Source: Caulobacterales bacterium
Lineage (GTDB): Bacteria > Pseudomonadota > Alphaproteobacteria > Caulobacterales > Caulobacteraceae
Length of the DNA: 40,983 nucleotides
Assembly (NCBI GenBank): GCA_017307205.1
Contig: JAFKGN010000046.1
Span: forward strand, 1 to 40,983
Direction of reading: 5' to 3'
Below the pieces are notes generated by a model. It did not search any database, was not told where the DNA came from, and saw only the letters and a program-made list of their open reading frames with translations. Shown here one piece after another: positions 16,002 through 26,526 of this stretch (positions are counted from its first letter, which is position 1; the number at the start of each line of letters is the position of its first letter). Both the position numbers and the translations under genes were made by a program.

Positions 16002-17435
16002 ATGCGTCTGTCGCAGCTTGTGCACCGCGATCTTCCGGTCGACCCGGAGATCACCGGCGTCACCGCCGACAGCCGGCGGGTGAAGCCCGGCTACCTGTTC
16101 GCCGCCCTGCCGGGCGCGAAGGCCGATGGCCGCGCCTATGTCGAGGCCGCGCTCGGCGCCGGCGCCGTCGCCGTTCTCGCGCCCGCCGCGATCGATGGCG
16201 TCGCCGCGCCGGTCGTTCAACTCGCCGACACTCGCCGCGCCTACGCCCTGGCCGCCGCCGCCTTCTGGGGCGCCCAGCCGAAGACCTGCGTCGCCGTCAC
16301 CGGCACCAACGGCAAGACTTCGGTCGCCACCTTCTGCCGCCAGATCTTCGCCCACGGCGGCCACGCGGCCGGCAGCATGGGCACCCTCGGCGTCACCGTC
16401 TCGCGCCCGAACGCGGACGACGACCAGATCACCCCGCCGGGCCTGACGACGCCGGACGCCGCCGATGTCGCCGAACTCCTGGCCCGACTGGCCGGCGAGG
16501 GCGTCACTCACATGGCCATGGAAGCCTCGTCGCATGGGGTCGACCAGCGCCGCCTGGATGGCGTGACGCTCGCCGCCGCCGGCTTCACCAACCTGACCCA
16601 GGACCACCTGGACTATCACGGCGACATGGCGACCTACCGCGCCGCCAAGCTGCGCCTGTTCGATACTCTTCTGCCGAAGGACGGCGCCGCGGTGCTCAAC
16701 GCCGACAGCGACGCTTTCGACGCCTTCAAGACCGCCGCCGCCGGCCGCCGCGTCCTCAGCGTCGGACGCGCGGGCGAGGCCATCCGCCTGGTCGCCCGCA
16801 CCCCGGTTCCGGACGGGCAGGGGCTCGTCCTCGAGATCGACGGCCGCCGCTACGACGTCCGCCTGCCGCTCGCCGGCGCCTTCCAGGCCGAGAACGTGCT
16901 GGTGGCCGCCGGGCTCGCGCTCGCGGTTGGGGAGCCGATCGATGGCGTCATGGCCGCGCTCGAAGCCCTCAAGGGCGCGCCGGGCCGCCTGCAGCGCGTG
17001 GGCGCCGGTCCGAACGGCGGTGAAGCCTATGTCGATTACGCCCACACCCCCGACGGTCTCGAGACGGTGCTCTCGGCCCTGCGTCCGCACGTGGCCGGCA
17101 AGCTGATCGTTGTCTTCGGCGCGGGCGGCGATCGTGATCGCACCAAGCGGCCGCTGATGGGCGCCGCTGCCGCGCGCCTCGCCGACATCGCCATCGTCAC
17201 CGACGACAATCCCCGTTCGGAAGAGCCTGCCTCGATCCGCGCCGCCATCCTCGCCGCCGCCCCCGGCGCCCGCGAAATCGGCGACCGCCGCGAAGCCATC
17301 GCCGCCGGTGTCGCCCTGCTCGGCGAGGGCGACGTGCTCGTCGTCGCGGGCAAGGGTCATGAGCAGGGGCAAATGGTCGCCGGCGTGAACCATCCCTTCG
17401 ACGACGTCGCCGTAACTGGGGAGGCGCTGCGATGA
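16002..17435 (+). CDS. murE: UDP-MurNAc-tripeptide synthetase MurE (meso-DAP adding)
   Basis: The 477-residue Mur ligase has an N-terminal uridine-nucleotide domain, the ATP-binding P-loop VTGTNGKTSVATF, AMEASSHGVDQRRLDG in the central domain, and DDNPRSEEP in the C-terminal domain. The DNPR motif marks ligases that add meso-diaminopimelate rather than lysine. It adds the third amino acid to UDP-MurNAc-L-Ala-D-Glu in the cytoplasm. It begins 1 bp after ftsI and overlaps murF by ATGA. Confidence 0.96.
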   Translation: MRLSQLVHRDLPVDPEITGVTADSRRVKPGYLFAALPGAKADGRAYVEAALGAGAVAVLAPAAIDGVAAPVVQLADTRRAYALAAAAFWGAQPKTCVAVTGTNGKTSVATFCRQIFAHGGHAAGSMGTLGVTVSRPNADDDQITPPGLTTPDAADVAELLARLAGEGVTHMAMEASSHGVDQRRLDGVTLAAAGFTNLTQDHLDYHGDMATYRAAKLRLFDTLLPKDGAAVLNADSDAFDAFKTAAAGRRVLSVGRAGEAIRLVARTPVPDGQGLVLEIDGRRYDVRLPLAGAFQAENVLVAAGLALAVGEPIDGVMAALEALKGAPGRLQRVGAGPNGGEAYVDYAHTPDGLETVLSALRPHVAGKLIVVFGAGGDRDRTKRPLMGAAAARLADIAIVTDDNPRSEEPASIRAAILAAAPGAREIGDRREAIAAGVALLGEGDVLVVAGKGHEQGQMVAGVNHPFDDVAVTGEALR

Positions 17436-18837
17436 GCCGCCCGCTCTGGACCGCCTCCGAGATCGTCGCCGCGACCGGTGGCAAGCTGGCCGGCGACTTC
17501 GCCGCCACCGGCGTCTCCATCGACACCCGCTCCCTGGAGCCGGGCGATCTGTTCGTCGCCCTGACCGCCGGGCGCGATGGCCATGAGTTCGTCGCCCAGG
17601 CCATGGCCAAGGGCGCCTCCGGCGTCCTCGCCTCGCGTCCGGTCGATGCGCCCGTCGTCCTCGTCGATGAAACCCAGTTGGCGCTCGAAGCGCTCGGCGT
17701 CGCTGCCCGCGAGCGCGCGCCCGCCCGTCGCGGCGCCGTCACCGGCTCGGTCGGCAAGACCAGCGTCACCCGCGCCATTGAGGCCGGTTTGCGCCTGGCA
17801 GGCCCGGCCCATGCTTCGGTGAAGAGCTACAACAACCATATCGGCGTGCCGCTGACGCTCGCCCGCATGCCGGCCGAGACCGAGCGCGCGGTGTTCGAAG
17901 TGGGCATGAACCACGCCGACGAGATCACTCCGCTGTCGAAGATGATCCGCCCCCACGCGGCGGCGATCACCACCGTCGGCCCGGTGCACATCGAGAACTT
18001 CCCCGACGGCGAGGCCGGCATCGTCCGCGCCAAGGGCGAGATCTTCGACGGCATGGAGTCGGGCGGCGTCGCCGTGCTCAACGCCGACAACGCCGCGTTC
18101 GAAGCGCTCAGCGCCCGCGCCAAGGCCGCCGGCCTCGAGGTCTGGAGCTTCGGCCAGGGGCCGGGCGTCCAGGGCCAGCTGCTCGGCTTCGCGGCCGGGG
18201 AGGGGATCGCCACGGTCGAGGCCATGCTGTTCGGCGAGCGCGTCACCTTCCCGATCCTCAACACCGGCGCCCACTGGGGCCTCAACAGCCTCTGCGTGCT
18301 GCTGATGCTGGAAGCGTTGGACGTCGACCGCGCGACCGGCCTCGCGGCCCTGGCCGAATTCCGCCCCATCGAGGGGCGCGGCGCCGAGAAGACCGTCCGC
18401 ATCCCCGGCGGCGCCTTCACCCTCATCGACGAGAGCTACAACGCCAATCCGCTGTCGATGATCGCCGCCTTCAAGAGCCTCGGCGCCCGCAAAGCCCCGA
18501 TCGGTGGGCGGCGGATCGTCGCGCTGACCGACATGCTGGAACTCGGCGCCGGTTCGGCGGAATTCCACGCCGGCTTGGCCCCGCCGATCGCGGCGGCTGA
18601 GATCGACCTCGTGTTCTGCGCCGGGCCGATGATGAAATCCCTGTGGGACGCGCTTCCCCAGAATCGACGCGGGGGCTACGCGATGACGGCGGCGGAGTTG
18701 GCGCCGCAGGTCGCCTCAGCTGTGGGGCCGGGCGATCTGGTCATGGTCAAGGGCTCGAACGGTTCGCGCGCATCGGCAATCGCCGCGGCGTTGGCGACCC
18801 TCGACGCGGCCGGACTGCCGGGGGAAGGAAGCGCCTG

Positions 18838-18838
<1 letters not shown>
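17432..18838 (+). CDS. murF: UDP-MurNAc-pentapeptide synthetase MurF
   Basis: The 468-residue Mur ligase has a P-loop TGSVGKTSVTRAI around residue 109, SYNNHIGVPLTL, EVGMNHADEI, and the C-terminal-domain motifs TLIDESYNANPLSM and VMVKGSNGSRAS. It adds D-Ala-D-Ala to complete the UDP-MurNAc-pentapeptide. The P-loop reads GSVGKT where many MurF proteins have GSNGKT or GSVGKT, so this is within the usual range. The stop shares a base with the mraY start (TGATG). Confidence 0.96.
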
Positions 18839-19950
<1,112 letters not shown>

Positions 19951-19968
19951 GGGAGGGATGGCGCGCTC

Positions 19969-21384
19969 ATGATCCCGGTCCGCGGCTTCGAGGGACGCAA
20001 GGTCGCCGTGTTCGGTCTCGGCCGGACGGGGCTTACGGCTGCGCGCGCCCTTGTGGCCGGCGGGGCCGAGGTCGCCCTCTGGGACGACGGCGCCAAGGGC
20101 CGCGAGGCCGCCCTCGCCGAAGGCCTGCCGCTCACCGATATCTCCGGCGCCGACTGGAGCCAGTTCGCCGCCCTGATGCTGTCGCCGGGCGTGCCGCTGA
20201 CCCATCCCGTTCCGCACTGGACGGTCGAGCGCGCCCGCGAGGCCGGCGTCGAGGTGCTGGGCGACATCGAGCTCTTCGCCCGCACGGTCAACGCCGCCCC
20301 GGCTCACAAGCGCCCCAAGGTCGCCGCCATTACCGGCACCAACGGCAAGTCGACCACCACAGCTCTGCTCGGCCACATCTGCGCCACCGCCGGCCGCGAC
20401 GTCCGTATCGGCGGCAACATCGGCTACGGCGTCCTCGGCCTCGACGATATGCACGGCGGCGCCGTCTATGTGCTGGAAACCTCGTCCTACCAGCTGGACC
20501 TGACCTCCAGCCTCAAGGCCGACGCGGCCGTCCTGCTCAACGTCTCGCCCGACCACCTCGACCGTCACGGCGGCATGGAAGGCTATATCGCCGCCAAGCG
20601 CCGCATCCTGCTGAACCAGGACAAGGGCGACACCGCCATCGTCGGCGTCGATGATCCCTGGTGCCAGCGCATCTGCACCGAGATCACCGCCGCCAACCGC
20701 CGCACCATCTGGCCGATCAGCGCCGGCCGGGCGATGGGCCGAGGCATCTACGCCCTGCAGGGTGTGCTCTACGACGCCACCGGCGAACGCGTGCTGGAAG
20801 TCGCCGACCTGCTGCGCGCCCGCAGCCTGCCGGGCCGTCACAACTGGCAGAACGCGGCCGCCGCCTACGCCGCCGCCCGCGCCATAGGCGTCGCCGCCGC
20901 CGACGCGGCCGAGGGCCTGATGAGCTTCCCGGGTCTGGCCCACCGCATGGAGACCGTGGCCCAGGTCGGCCGCGTGCGCTTCGTCAACGACAGCAAGGCC
21001 ACCAACGCCGACGCCGCCCGTCAGGCGATGAGCAGCTACCCACGCTTCTACTGGATCGCCGGCGGGGTGCCCAAGGCGGGCGGCATCGACAGTCTGAACG
21101 ATCTCTTCCCGCGCATCGCCAAGGCCTATCTGATCGGCGACGCCGCCCAGGCCTTCGCCGCCACGCTGGACGGCAAGGCCCCGACGCAGATCGCCGGCAC
21201 TATGGAAGCGGCCGTCGCCGCCGCCCATGCCGACGCCGCCGCCGCCGGTGAGGACGCCATCGTCCTGCTGTCGCCGGCCTGCGCCTCCTTCGACCAGTTC
21301 TCCGATTTCGAGCAGCGCGGCGAAGCCTTCCGCTCCGCCGTGCAGGATATCGCGCGGCCGACCCTCAAGGGGGCGAGAGCATGA
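19969..21384 (+). CDS. murD: UDP-MurNAc-L-alanine:D-glutamate ligase MurD
   Basis: The 471-residue Mur ligase has an N-terminal Rossmann motif VAVFGLGRTGLTAARAL that binds the uridine nucleotide. The P-loop ITGTNGKSTTTALLG and ETSSYQLDLTSSL follow in the central domain, and the C-terminal segment has FVNDSKATNADAARQAM and LLSPACASFDQFSDFEQRG. It adds D-Glu to UDP-MurNAc-L-Ala. The 18-bp gap after mraY holds a GGGGAGGGA ribosome binding site. The stop overlaps ftsW by ATGA. Confidence 0.96.
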   Translation: MIPVRGFEGRKVAVFGLGRTGLTAARALVAGGAEVALWDDGAKGREAALAEGLPLTDISGADWSQFAALMLSPGVPLTHPVPHWTVERAREAGVEVLGDIELFARTVNAAPAHKRPKVAAITGTNGKSTTTALLGHICATAGRDVRIGGNIGYGVLGLDDMHGGAVYVLETSSYQLDLTSSLKADAAVLLNVSPDHLDRHGGMEGYIAAKRRILLNQDKGDTAIVGVDDPWCQRICTEITAANRRTIWPISAGRAMGRGIYALQGVLYDATGERVLEVADLLRARSLPGRHNWQNAAAAYAAARAIGVAAADAAEGLMSFPGLAHRMETVAQVGRVRFVNDSKATNADAARQAMSSYPRFYWIAGGVPKAGGIDSLNDLFPRIAKAYLIGDAAQAFAATLDGKAPTQIAGTMEAAVAAAHADAAAAGEDAIVLLSPACASFDQFSDFEQRGEAFRSAVQDIARPTLKGARA

Positions 21385-22547
21385 GCAACACCCATACCTT
21401 CGCCCGCACCGACCGTTCGCGGCTCGGCGTTTGGTGGTGGACCACCGACCATTGGCTGCTCGGCGCCGTCGCCATCCTCATCGGCCTCGGCGTGATCCTG
21501 TCCTTCGCCTCCAGCCCGGCCGCCGCCGTCCGCATCGGCATAGACAGCCCGTTCCACTTCGCCATCCGGCAATCGTTCTTCGCGGCCTGCGCCACCGTCG
21601 TCGTGCTCGGCGTCTCGATGCTGTCGCCGCGCGGCATTCGGCGGGCTGCCTTCTTCGTCTACCTGTTCTCCATCGCGGTGATGGTCGCCCTGCCGTTCAT
21701 CGGCCACGAGGCCAAGGGCGCCACCCGCTGGCTGCAGTTCGGCGGCCTCACCCTGCAGCCGTCCGAGTTCATGAAGCCAGCCTTGATCGTGCTGGTCGCC
21801 TGGATGTTCGCCGAGGGCCAGAAGGGCGAGGGCGTGCCGGGCGTCTCCATCGCCTTCGGGCTCTACGCCATCGCCGTGGTCTTGCTGCTCCTGCAGCCCG
21901 ACGTCGGCCAGACGGTGCTGATCACCGTCGCCTTTGGGGCCGTCTTCTGGATGGCCGGGGTGCCGATGTCGTGGGTCGTGCGCCTGTTCGCCGTCGCGGT
22001 CGCCGGCTTGGTCAGCACCTATTTCGTCTTCGACCACGTCCACGCCCGCGTCGAGAAGTTCCTGAGCCCCGACAAGGCCGACAGCCACCAGGTCACCCGC
22101 GCGGCCGAGGCCATCGCCGCCGGCGGCCTGTTCGGCCGCGGCCCGGGGGAGGGCGTCATGAAGCGTCACGTGCCCGACCTGCACACCGACTTCATCTATT
22201 CGGTCGCCGCCGAGGAGTACGGCCTCGTCTTCTCCACCTTCCTGATCGGCCTCTTCGCCCTGATCGTGGTTCGCGGCCTCTACCGCTCGCTGAAGCTGAC
22301 CGACACCTTCGAGCAGGTGGCCGCCGCCGGCCTCTTCGTGCTCGTCGGTCAGCAGGCGATCATCAACGTCGCCGTGAACCTCAACATGATCCCGACCAAG
22401 GGCATGACCCTGCCGTTCATCAGCTACGGCGGCTCCTCGGTGATCGCCATGGCCCTGACCCTCGGCATGGCGCTGGCCCTGACCCGTCGTCGCCCCGGCG
22501 CCTACGGCGAGATCGACGGACCCGCGCGCGCAGGCGCTTTCGCCTAG
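21381..22547 (+). CDS. ftsW: SEDS-family septal peptidoglycan glycosyltransferase FtsW
   Basis: The 388-residue protein has about ten membrane helices. Conserved segments are GATRWLQFGGLTLQPSEFMKPALIV, LLLLQPDVGQTVLI, the extracellular loop HVPDLHTDFIYSVAAEEYG (the Asp in LHTDF corresponds to the essential residue of SEDS enzymes) and GMTLPFISYGGSSVIAMALTLGMAL near the end. With FtsI it polymerises lipid II at the septum. The last codons (RAGAFA-stop) lie within a small hairpin that is repeated 30 bp downstream. Confidence 0.96.
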   Translation: MSNTHTFARTDRSRLGVWWWTTDHWLLGAVAILIGLGVILSFASSPAAAVRIGIDSPFHFAIRQSFFAACATVVVLGVSMLSPRGIRRAAFFVYLFSIAVMVALPFIGHEAKGATRWLQFGGLTLQPSEFMKPALIVLVAWMFAEGQKGEGVPGVSIAFGLYAIAVVLLLLQPDVGQTVLITVAFGAVFWMAGVPMSWVVRLFAVAVAGLVSTYFVFDHVHARVEKFLSPDKADSHQVTRAAEAIAAGGLFGRGPGEGVMKRHVPDLHTDFIYSVAAEEYGLVFSTFLIGLFALIVVRGLYRSLKLTDTFEQVAAAGLFVLVGQQAIINVAVNLNMIPTKGMTLPFISYGGSSVIAMALTLGMALALTRRRPGAYGEIDGPARAGAFA

Positions 22548-22577
22548 AAATCTCCCCATCCAGGCGCTTTCGCCTGG
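22531..22577. repeat. Duplicated hairpin at the ftsW-murG junction
   Basis: The 15-mer CAGGCGCTTTCGCCT occurs at 22531-22545, spanning the end of ftsW, and again at 22561-22575, exactly 30 bp later. The second copy is flanked so that it forms CCAGGCG-CTTT-CGCCTGG (22560-22577), a 7-bp stem with a four-base loop. No T-run follows, so it is not a standard terminator. It may affect message stability or the expression ratio between ftsW and murG. Confidence 0.75.
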
Positions 22578-22604
22578 AGAACCGCACGGCTAGAAGAGCC
22601 CCGC

Positions 22605-23711
22605 ATGAACGTCACCCGCTCCCGGGTCTGCGTGGTCGCCGCCGGCGGCACCGGCGGACATCTGTTTCCGGCCCAGGCCCTGGCCGAAACCCTGCTGGCG
22701 CGGGGCTGGCGGATCGTGCTCGCCACCGATGAGCGCGGCGCGCTCTACGCCGACAAGTTTCCCGCCGAACTGCGCTTGGCGCTCTCGGCCGCCACCGCCA
22801 AGGCCAGCGATCCTATCGGCATGGTCCGCGCCGGCCTCACGGTCGCCGCCGGGGTGATGCAGGCGCGCCAGGCGTTCAAGGACCTCGACCCGGCCGTGGT
22901 CGTCGGCTTCGGCGGCTACCCCTCGTTGCCCGCCCTGCTGGCGGCGGTGGGCCAGAAGCGCCCGACGGTCATCCACGAACAGAACGCCGTGCTCGGGCGG
23001 GTGAACCGCTACCTGGCCCCCAAGGTCGATATTCTCGCCTGCGCCTTTCCGACCCTGGAGAAGGCCAAGCCGGACATCCGCGCCAACGCCTTTGTGGTCG
23101 GCAATCCGGTGCGCCCGCCCATCCGCGCCCTCTACGACCAGCCGTATGAACAGCCCACCGCCGACGGCCCGCTGCGCCTATTGGTCACCGGCGGCAGCCA
23201 GGGCGCCCGCCTGCTGTCGGAGCTGACGCCCGAGGCCATTCTCCTGCTGCCCGAGGCCATCCGCGCCCGTCTGGAGGTGCAGCAGCAGACCCGCGCCGAG
23301 TCCCTGGAGCAGGCGCGGAAGGTCTACGCCAACGCCATGGTCAAGGCCGAGGTCGCGCCGTTCTTCCGCGACATGGCCAGCCGCCTGGGCGGGGCGCACC
23401 TGGTGCTCGGCCGCGCCGGCGCCTCGACGGTGTGCGAACTGGCGGTCGCCGGCCGCCCTTCGATCCTGGTGCCGCTGAAGATCGCGGCCGACGATCACCA
23501 GAGCTTCAACGCCCGCCTGCTGGCGGACGCCGGCGCCGCGGCCGTGGCGCGTGAGGAAGAACTGACGACCGAGAGCCTGGCGGGCGCGCTCAATGCCCTG
23601 CTCAAGGATCCGGCCCGTCTCGGGCGCATGGCCGTCTCGGCTCATGCCGCCGCCATCCCCGACGCCGCCGAGGCCTTGGCCGACCTCGTGGAGCGCGCCG
23701 CCCGGTCTTAA
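22605..23711 (+). CDS. murG: UDP-GlcNAc transferase MurG
   Basis: The 368-residue GT-B glycosyltransferase has the N-terminal G-loop CVVAAGGTGGHLFPAQALAE, VGFGGYPSLPALLA, HEQNAVLGRVNRYL, VTGGSQGARLLSEL and the C-terminal LVLGRAGASTVCELAVAGRPSILVPL. It transfers GlcNAc to lipid I at the cytoplasmic face of the membrane to make lipid II. It is separated from ftsW by 57 bp carrying a duplicated hairpin. In most Caulobacterales-like dcw clusters murC would follow. Here it does not. Confidence 0.96.
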   Translation: MNVTRSRVCVVAAGGTGGHLFPAQALAETLLARGWRIVLATDERGALYADKFPAELRLALSAATAKASDPIGMVRAGLTVAAGVMQARQAFKDLDPAVVVGFGGYPSLPALLAAVGQKRPTVIHEQNAVLGRVNRYLAPKVDILACAFPTLEKAKPDIRANAFVVGNPVRPPIRALYDQPYEQPTADGPLRLLVTGGSQGARLLSELTPEAILLLPEAIRARLEVQQQTRAESLEQARKVYANAMVKAEVAPFFRDMASRLGGAHLVLGRAGASTVCELAVAGRPSILVPLKIAADDHQSFNARLLADAGAAAVAREEELTTESLAGALNALLKDPARLGRMAVSAHAAAIPDAAEALADLVERAARS

Positions 23712-23749
23712 CGCCGAGTAAGGCTTTGCCGCCGAAAATGTCGCGAACG

Positions 23750-23768
23750 CGGAATCAGTGCGATTCCG
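23750..23768. promoter_or_regulatory. Inverted repeat with two GANTC methylation sites
   Basis: CGGAATC-N5-GATTCCG is a perfect 7-bp-arm inverted repeat. Each arm contains a GANTC site (GAATC at 23752-23756, GATTC at 23762-23766), the target of the cell-cycle methylase CcrM in Caulobacterales. It lies 44-62 bp upstream of the preferred start of the propeller protein. Control through CcrM and GcrA is an inference. Confidence 0.45.
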
Positions 23769-23811
23769 GGGCGTGCTCCTCGGCTACTACCAGTCGAAGG
23801 CGGGCATCCCG

Positions 23812-26481
23812 GTGACGACCAACTCGACGGGCTCCAGCAGCACGTCGACGACGAAGTATGCCCCGACCGCGCCCTGGGCCACCGGCTCCAAAGCCCTGCC
23901 GATGTCCGATCTCGTCAAGAAGGCGATGAGCGGCCAGCGCCTGATCAACGAGGGCGCCAATCAGCTCGATCTGCAGGGCGCCAGCGACGACTACCGCAAG
24001 CTCTTCGCCCTCTATCAGGGGCTCAACGCCCTGCAGGGAATCGCCAGCCGCTGGAACGAGAAGGGCGTTACCGACGCCGAGAAGGCCCGCCTCCAGTCGG
24101 TGTTCGAAAAAGGCCTGGCCGAAGTGAAGGGCTACGCCGAGGGCATCGATCTCGACCAACTGCGTCTGACGCGCGGCGAGGTGCTCGATAGTCTGCAGTC
24201 CGGCGTCGGCGTGCCCAAGAACGCCACCACCTACGTGACCCAGACCCTGCACACCGGCTCGTCCTCGACGGAGGTCGCCGCCTTCACGGGCGCCGCCAAG
24301 TTCACCATCGCGGTGAAGCAGAAGAACGTCACCACCAACATCGACATCGACCTGTCGGAAATGGGCTCGACGCCGCGCACCATGGGCGCCGTGTCGAACT
24401 TCATCAACGGCAAGCTCGAGGACGCCGGGTTCCGCACCCGCTTCTCTGTGCAGCGCACTGCGGCCGAGCCGCGCACGGTCACCGTCAACAACAAGCCCGT
24501 CACCCTGCCGGCGGTCGGCGACGCGTTCGCCTTCAAGATCAGCGGCGACAGCACCGAGGCCCTGACCTTCTCGGCCGCCCAGACCGATCCGGCCGTCTAC
24601 GTCGTGACAAAGGGCGGCGATCCCGATCCGGACGACGACACCAAGACTGACGACGCCGTCTACGAGACCAAACTCAGCAAGTACGATCCGACCGGCGCCA
24701 AGGTGTTCGGCGAGACGCTCGACCCGTCGATCTCCCAGGTCCGCAAGAGCATCACCGGCCCCGATGGCTCGGTCTACATGCTGGCCGAGGTCGAGGGCGC
24801 CAAGGTCGAGGGCCAGACGCTGAAGTCCGGCCAGGACGTCGCGCTGATGAAGTATGACTCGGCCGGCAACCTCGTTTATTCGCGCACGCTCGGCGCGGCG
24901 GGCGAAGCCTCTGGCCTGAACCTCGCCCTTTCGGCCGATGGCAAGGTGGCCGTCGCTGGTTCGATCACCGGCGCGCTCGGTGGCGCGACCAACGGCGCGC
25001 TCAACTCCAGCGCCGCCTCCGGCAAGCCCGACAGCTTCGTCACCCTCTACGACGCCGAGGGCGACGAGGTGTGGACCGTCCGCAAGGGCGCCATGCAGGA
25101 AGACGAGGCCCAGGCCGTGGCCTTCGATGCCGACGGCAATGTGCTGGTCGCCGGCCGCACCAAGTCGGCCCTGCCGGGCGGCACGGCGCTGCAGGGCGGC
25201 TACGACAATTACCTGACCTCGATCTCGACTGACGCCAAGGGCGCGGCCAAGACGCTGTTCACCAAGACCTTCGGCACCACCGGCAATGACAGCGTCAGCG
25301 GCATGGTCGTCGATGGCGGCAATGTCTATCTGGCGGATGTCGAGAACGGCCGCGGCGTGGTCCGCAGCTTCGCCGTCTCCGGCGCCGTGGCCACGGCCGG
25401 CGCCACGCGTGATCTCGGCGATCTGCAGGGCGGCTCGATCGCCGGCCTCGCCATCGAGAACGGCAATCTTTACGTCGGCGGCCAGACCCGTAACGGATCG
25501 CTCAGCGTCGGCGGGGCCGGCGCGGCGGCCGGCGGCGGCATGGACGCCTTCGCGGCCAAGTTCTCGACCACGCTCAGCGACACCAGCGCCGACACCCTGG
25601 CCTATTTCGGCGGGACCGGAACCGAAAGCGCGACGGCCATGGCCGTCGCCAACGGCAAGGTCTACCTGACCGGCGTCAGCGGTGACGCCCCCGCCACAAA
25701 GGGCGGGCAGGACGGCTATCTCGCCACGCTCGACATGAGCAACGGCACGCTATCCGCCAGCCAGAAGCTGACCGGCAAGGACGGCTACGTCGCCCCGACC
25801 TCGCTGACGGTCGACGCCCAGGGCTCCAGCGTGCTCGACAAGTTCGGCCTGCCGCGCGGCACGCTGGACTACACCGCCTCGCAGAAGGTCGTGGCCGCTA
25901 CCTCGGCCCGTCCCGGCGACACCTTCCAGATCCGCGCCAGCGACGGCAGCACGCTGAAGACCATCACCATCGAGGCCAACGACACCCTGCAGACCCTGGC
26001 GACCAAGGTCAGCCGCGCCGCCGGCTTCCGGGCCAAGGTCGAGGTGGTCAGCGATGGCGACGTGCGCCGCCTGAAGATCTCGCCCACCACCGATTCCTCG
26101 ACGGTCGAGGTTCTGGCCGGGAAGGGCGGGGCGGACGCCCTGTCTGCGCTCGGCCTGTCGGAAGGCATCGTGCGCAAGACCAAGATGGTCGACGGCAAGA
26201 GCGTCCCGGCCGATGGCGGCTCCAAGATTTACGGCCTGAAGCTCGACACCACGCTGAGCCTCAACGACGCGGATTCGGTGAAGTTGGCGCTGGCCGACAT
26301 TTCCACCGCGCTTTCGTCGGTGAAGACCATCTATCGCGACCTCGAAAACGCCGCCAAGCCGAAGTCGGCGGTCGCTCAGGCGGCCGCGGCGGGGAAGAAC
26401 ACCGGCGTGGTGCCGCAGTACATGAAGAACCAGATCGCCAACTATCAGGCGGCGCTGGATCGCCTTACCGGCGGCGGTTAA
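23812..26481 (+). CDS. Large beta-propeller protein with flagellin-hook-like segments (possibly FlaEY-like)
   Basis: The 889-residue protein is built of four parts. Residues 1-150 are Ser/Thr-rich, then helical (YRKLFALYQGLNALQGIA). Residues of about 158-213 resemble a flagellin hook-IN motif (FTIAVKQKNVTTNIDIDLSEM ... FINGKLEDAGFRTRFSV). About 283-657 are SBBP-type propeller repeats (YDSAGNLVYSRTLG, DADGNVLVAGRTKS, GGYDNYLTSIS). About 700-772 form a second hook-IN-like segment (DTFQIRASDGSTLKTITIEANDTLQTLATKVSRA), followed by a helical C-terminus. I prefer the GTG at 23812 (MTTNSTGSSS). A GTG at 23758 would add 18 residues and overlap a GANTC dyad. No signal peptide is seen. From memory this resembles the Caulobacter protein called FlaEY, but no flagellar gene is nearby. 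That name is tentative. Confidence 0.6.
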   Translation: MTTNSTGSSSTSTTKYAPTAPWATGSKALPMSDLVKKAMSGQRLINEGANQLDLQGASDDYRKLFALYQGLNALQGIASRWNEKGVTDAEKARLQSVFEKGLAEVKGYAEGIDLDQLRLTRGEVLDSLQSGVGVPKNATTYVTQTLHTGSSSTEVAAFTGAAKFTIAVKQKNVTTNIDIDLSEMGSTPRTMGAVSNFINGKLEDAGFRTRFSVQRTAAEPRTVTVNNKPVTLPAVGDAFAFKISGDSTEALTFSAAQTDPAVYVVTKGGDPDPDDDTKTDDAVYETKLSKYDPTGAKVFGETLDPSISQVRKSITGPDGSVYMLAEVEGAKVEGQTLKSGQDVALMKYDSAGNLVYSRTLGAAGEASGLNLALSADGKVAVAGSITGALGGATNGALNSSAASGKPDSFVTLYDAEGDEVWTVRKGAMQEDEAQAVAFDADGNVLVAGRTKSALPGGTALQGGYDNYLTSISTDAKGAAKTLFTKTFGTTGNDSVSGMVVDGGNVYLADVENGRGVVRSFAVSGAVATAGATRDLGDLQGGSIAGLAIENGNLYVGGQTRNGSLSVGGAGAAAGGGMDAFAAKFSTTLSDTSADTLAYFGGTGTESATAMAVANGKVYLTGVSGDAPATKGGQDGYLATLDMSNGTLSASQKLTGKDGYVAPTSLTVDAQGSSVLDKFGLPRGTLDYTASQKVVAATSARPGDTFQIRASDGSTLKTITIEANDTLQTLATKVSRAAGFRAKVEVVSDGDVRRLKISPTTDSSTVEVLAGKGGADALSALGLSEGIVRKTKMVDGKSVPADGGSKIYGLKLDTTLSLNDADSVKLALADISTALSSVKTIYRDLENAAKPKSAVAQAAAAGKNTGVVPQYMKNQIANYQAALDRLTGGG

Positions 26482-26526
26482 GCACGCACGCTTGAAACCA
26501 TCATGGGGCCGCTATAGCGGTGGACC

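Noticed and set aside
14189..16063. 624-codon minus-strand frame opposite ftsI
   Set aside because: It is a mirror of the ftsI codon pattern, with no family resemblance.
23708..23723. CtrA-like site TTAAC-N6-TAAGG at the end of murG
   Set aside because: Only the first half matches TTAA-N7-TTAA. The second half is off, and the first half includes the murG stop codon.
23700..23811. Sigma-54 promoter for the propeller protein, as expected for late flagellar genes
   Set aside because: No GG-N10-GC element close to TGGCAC-N5-TTGC could be found in this interval.
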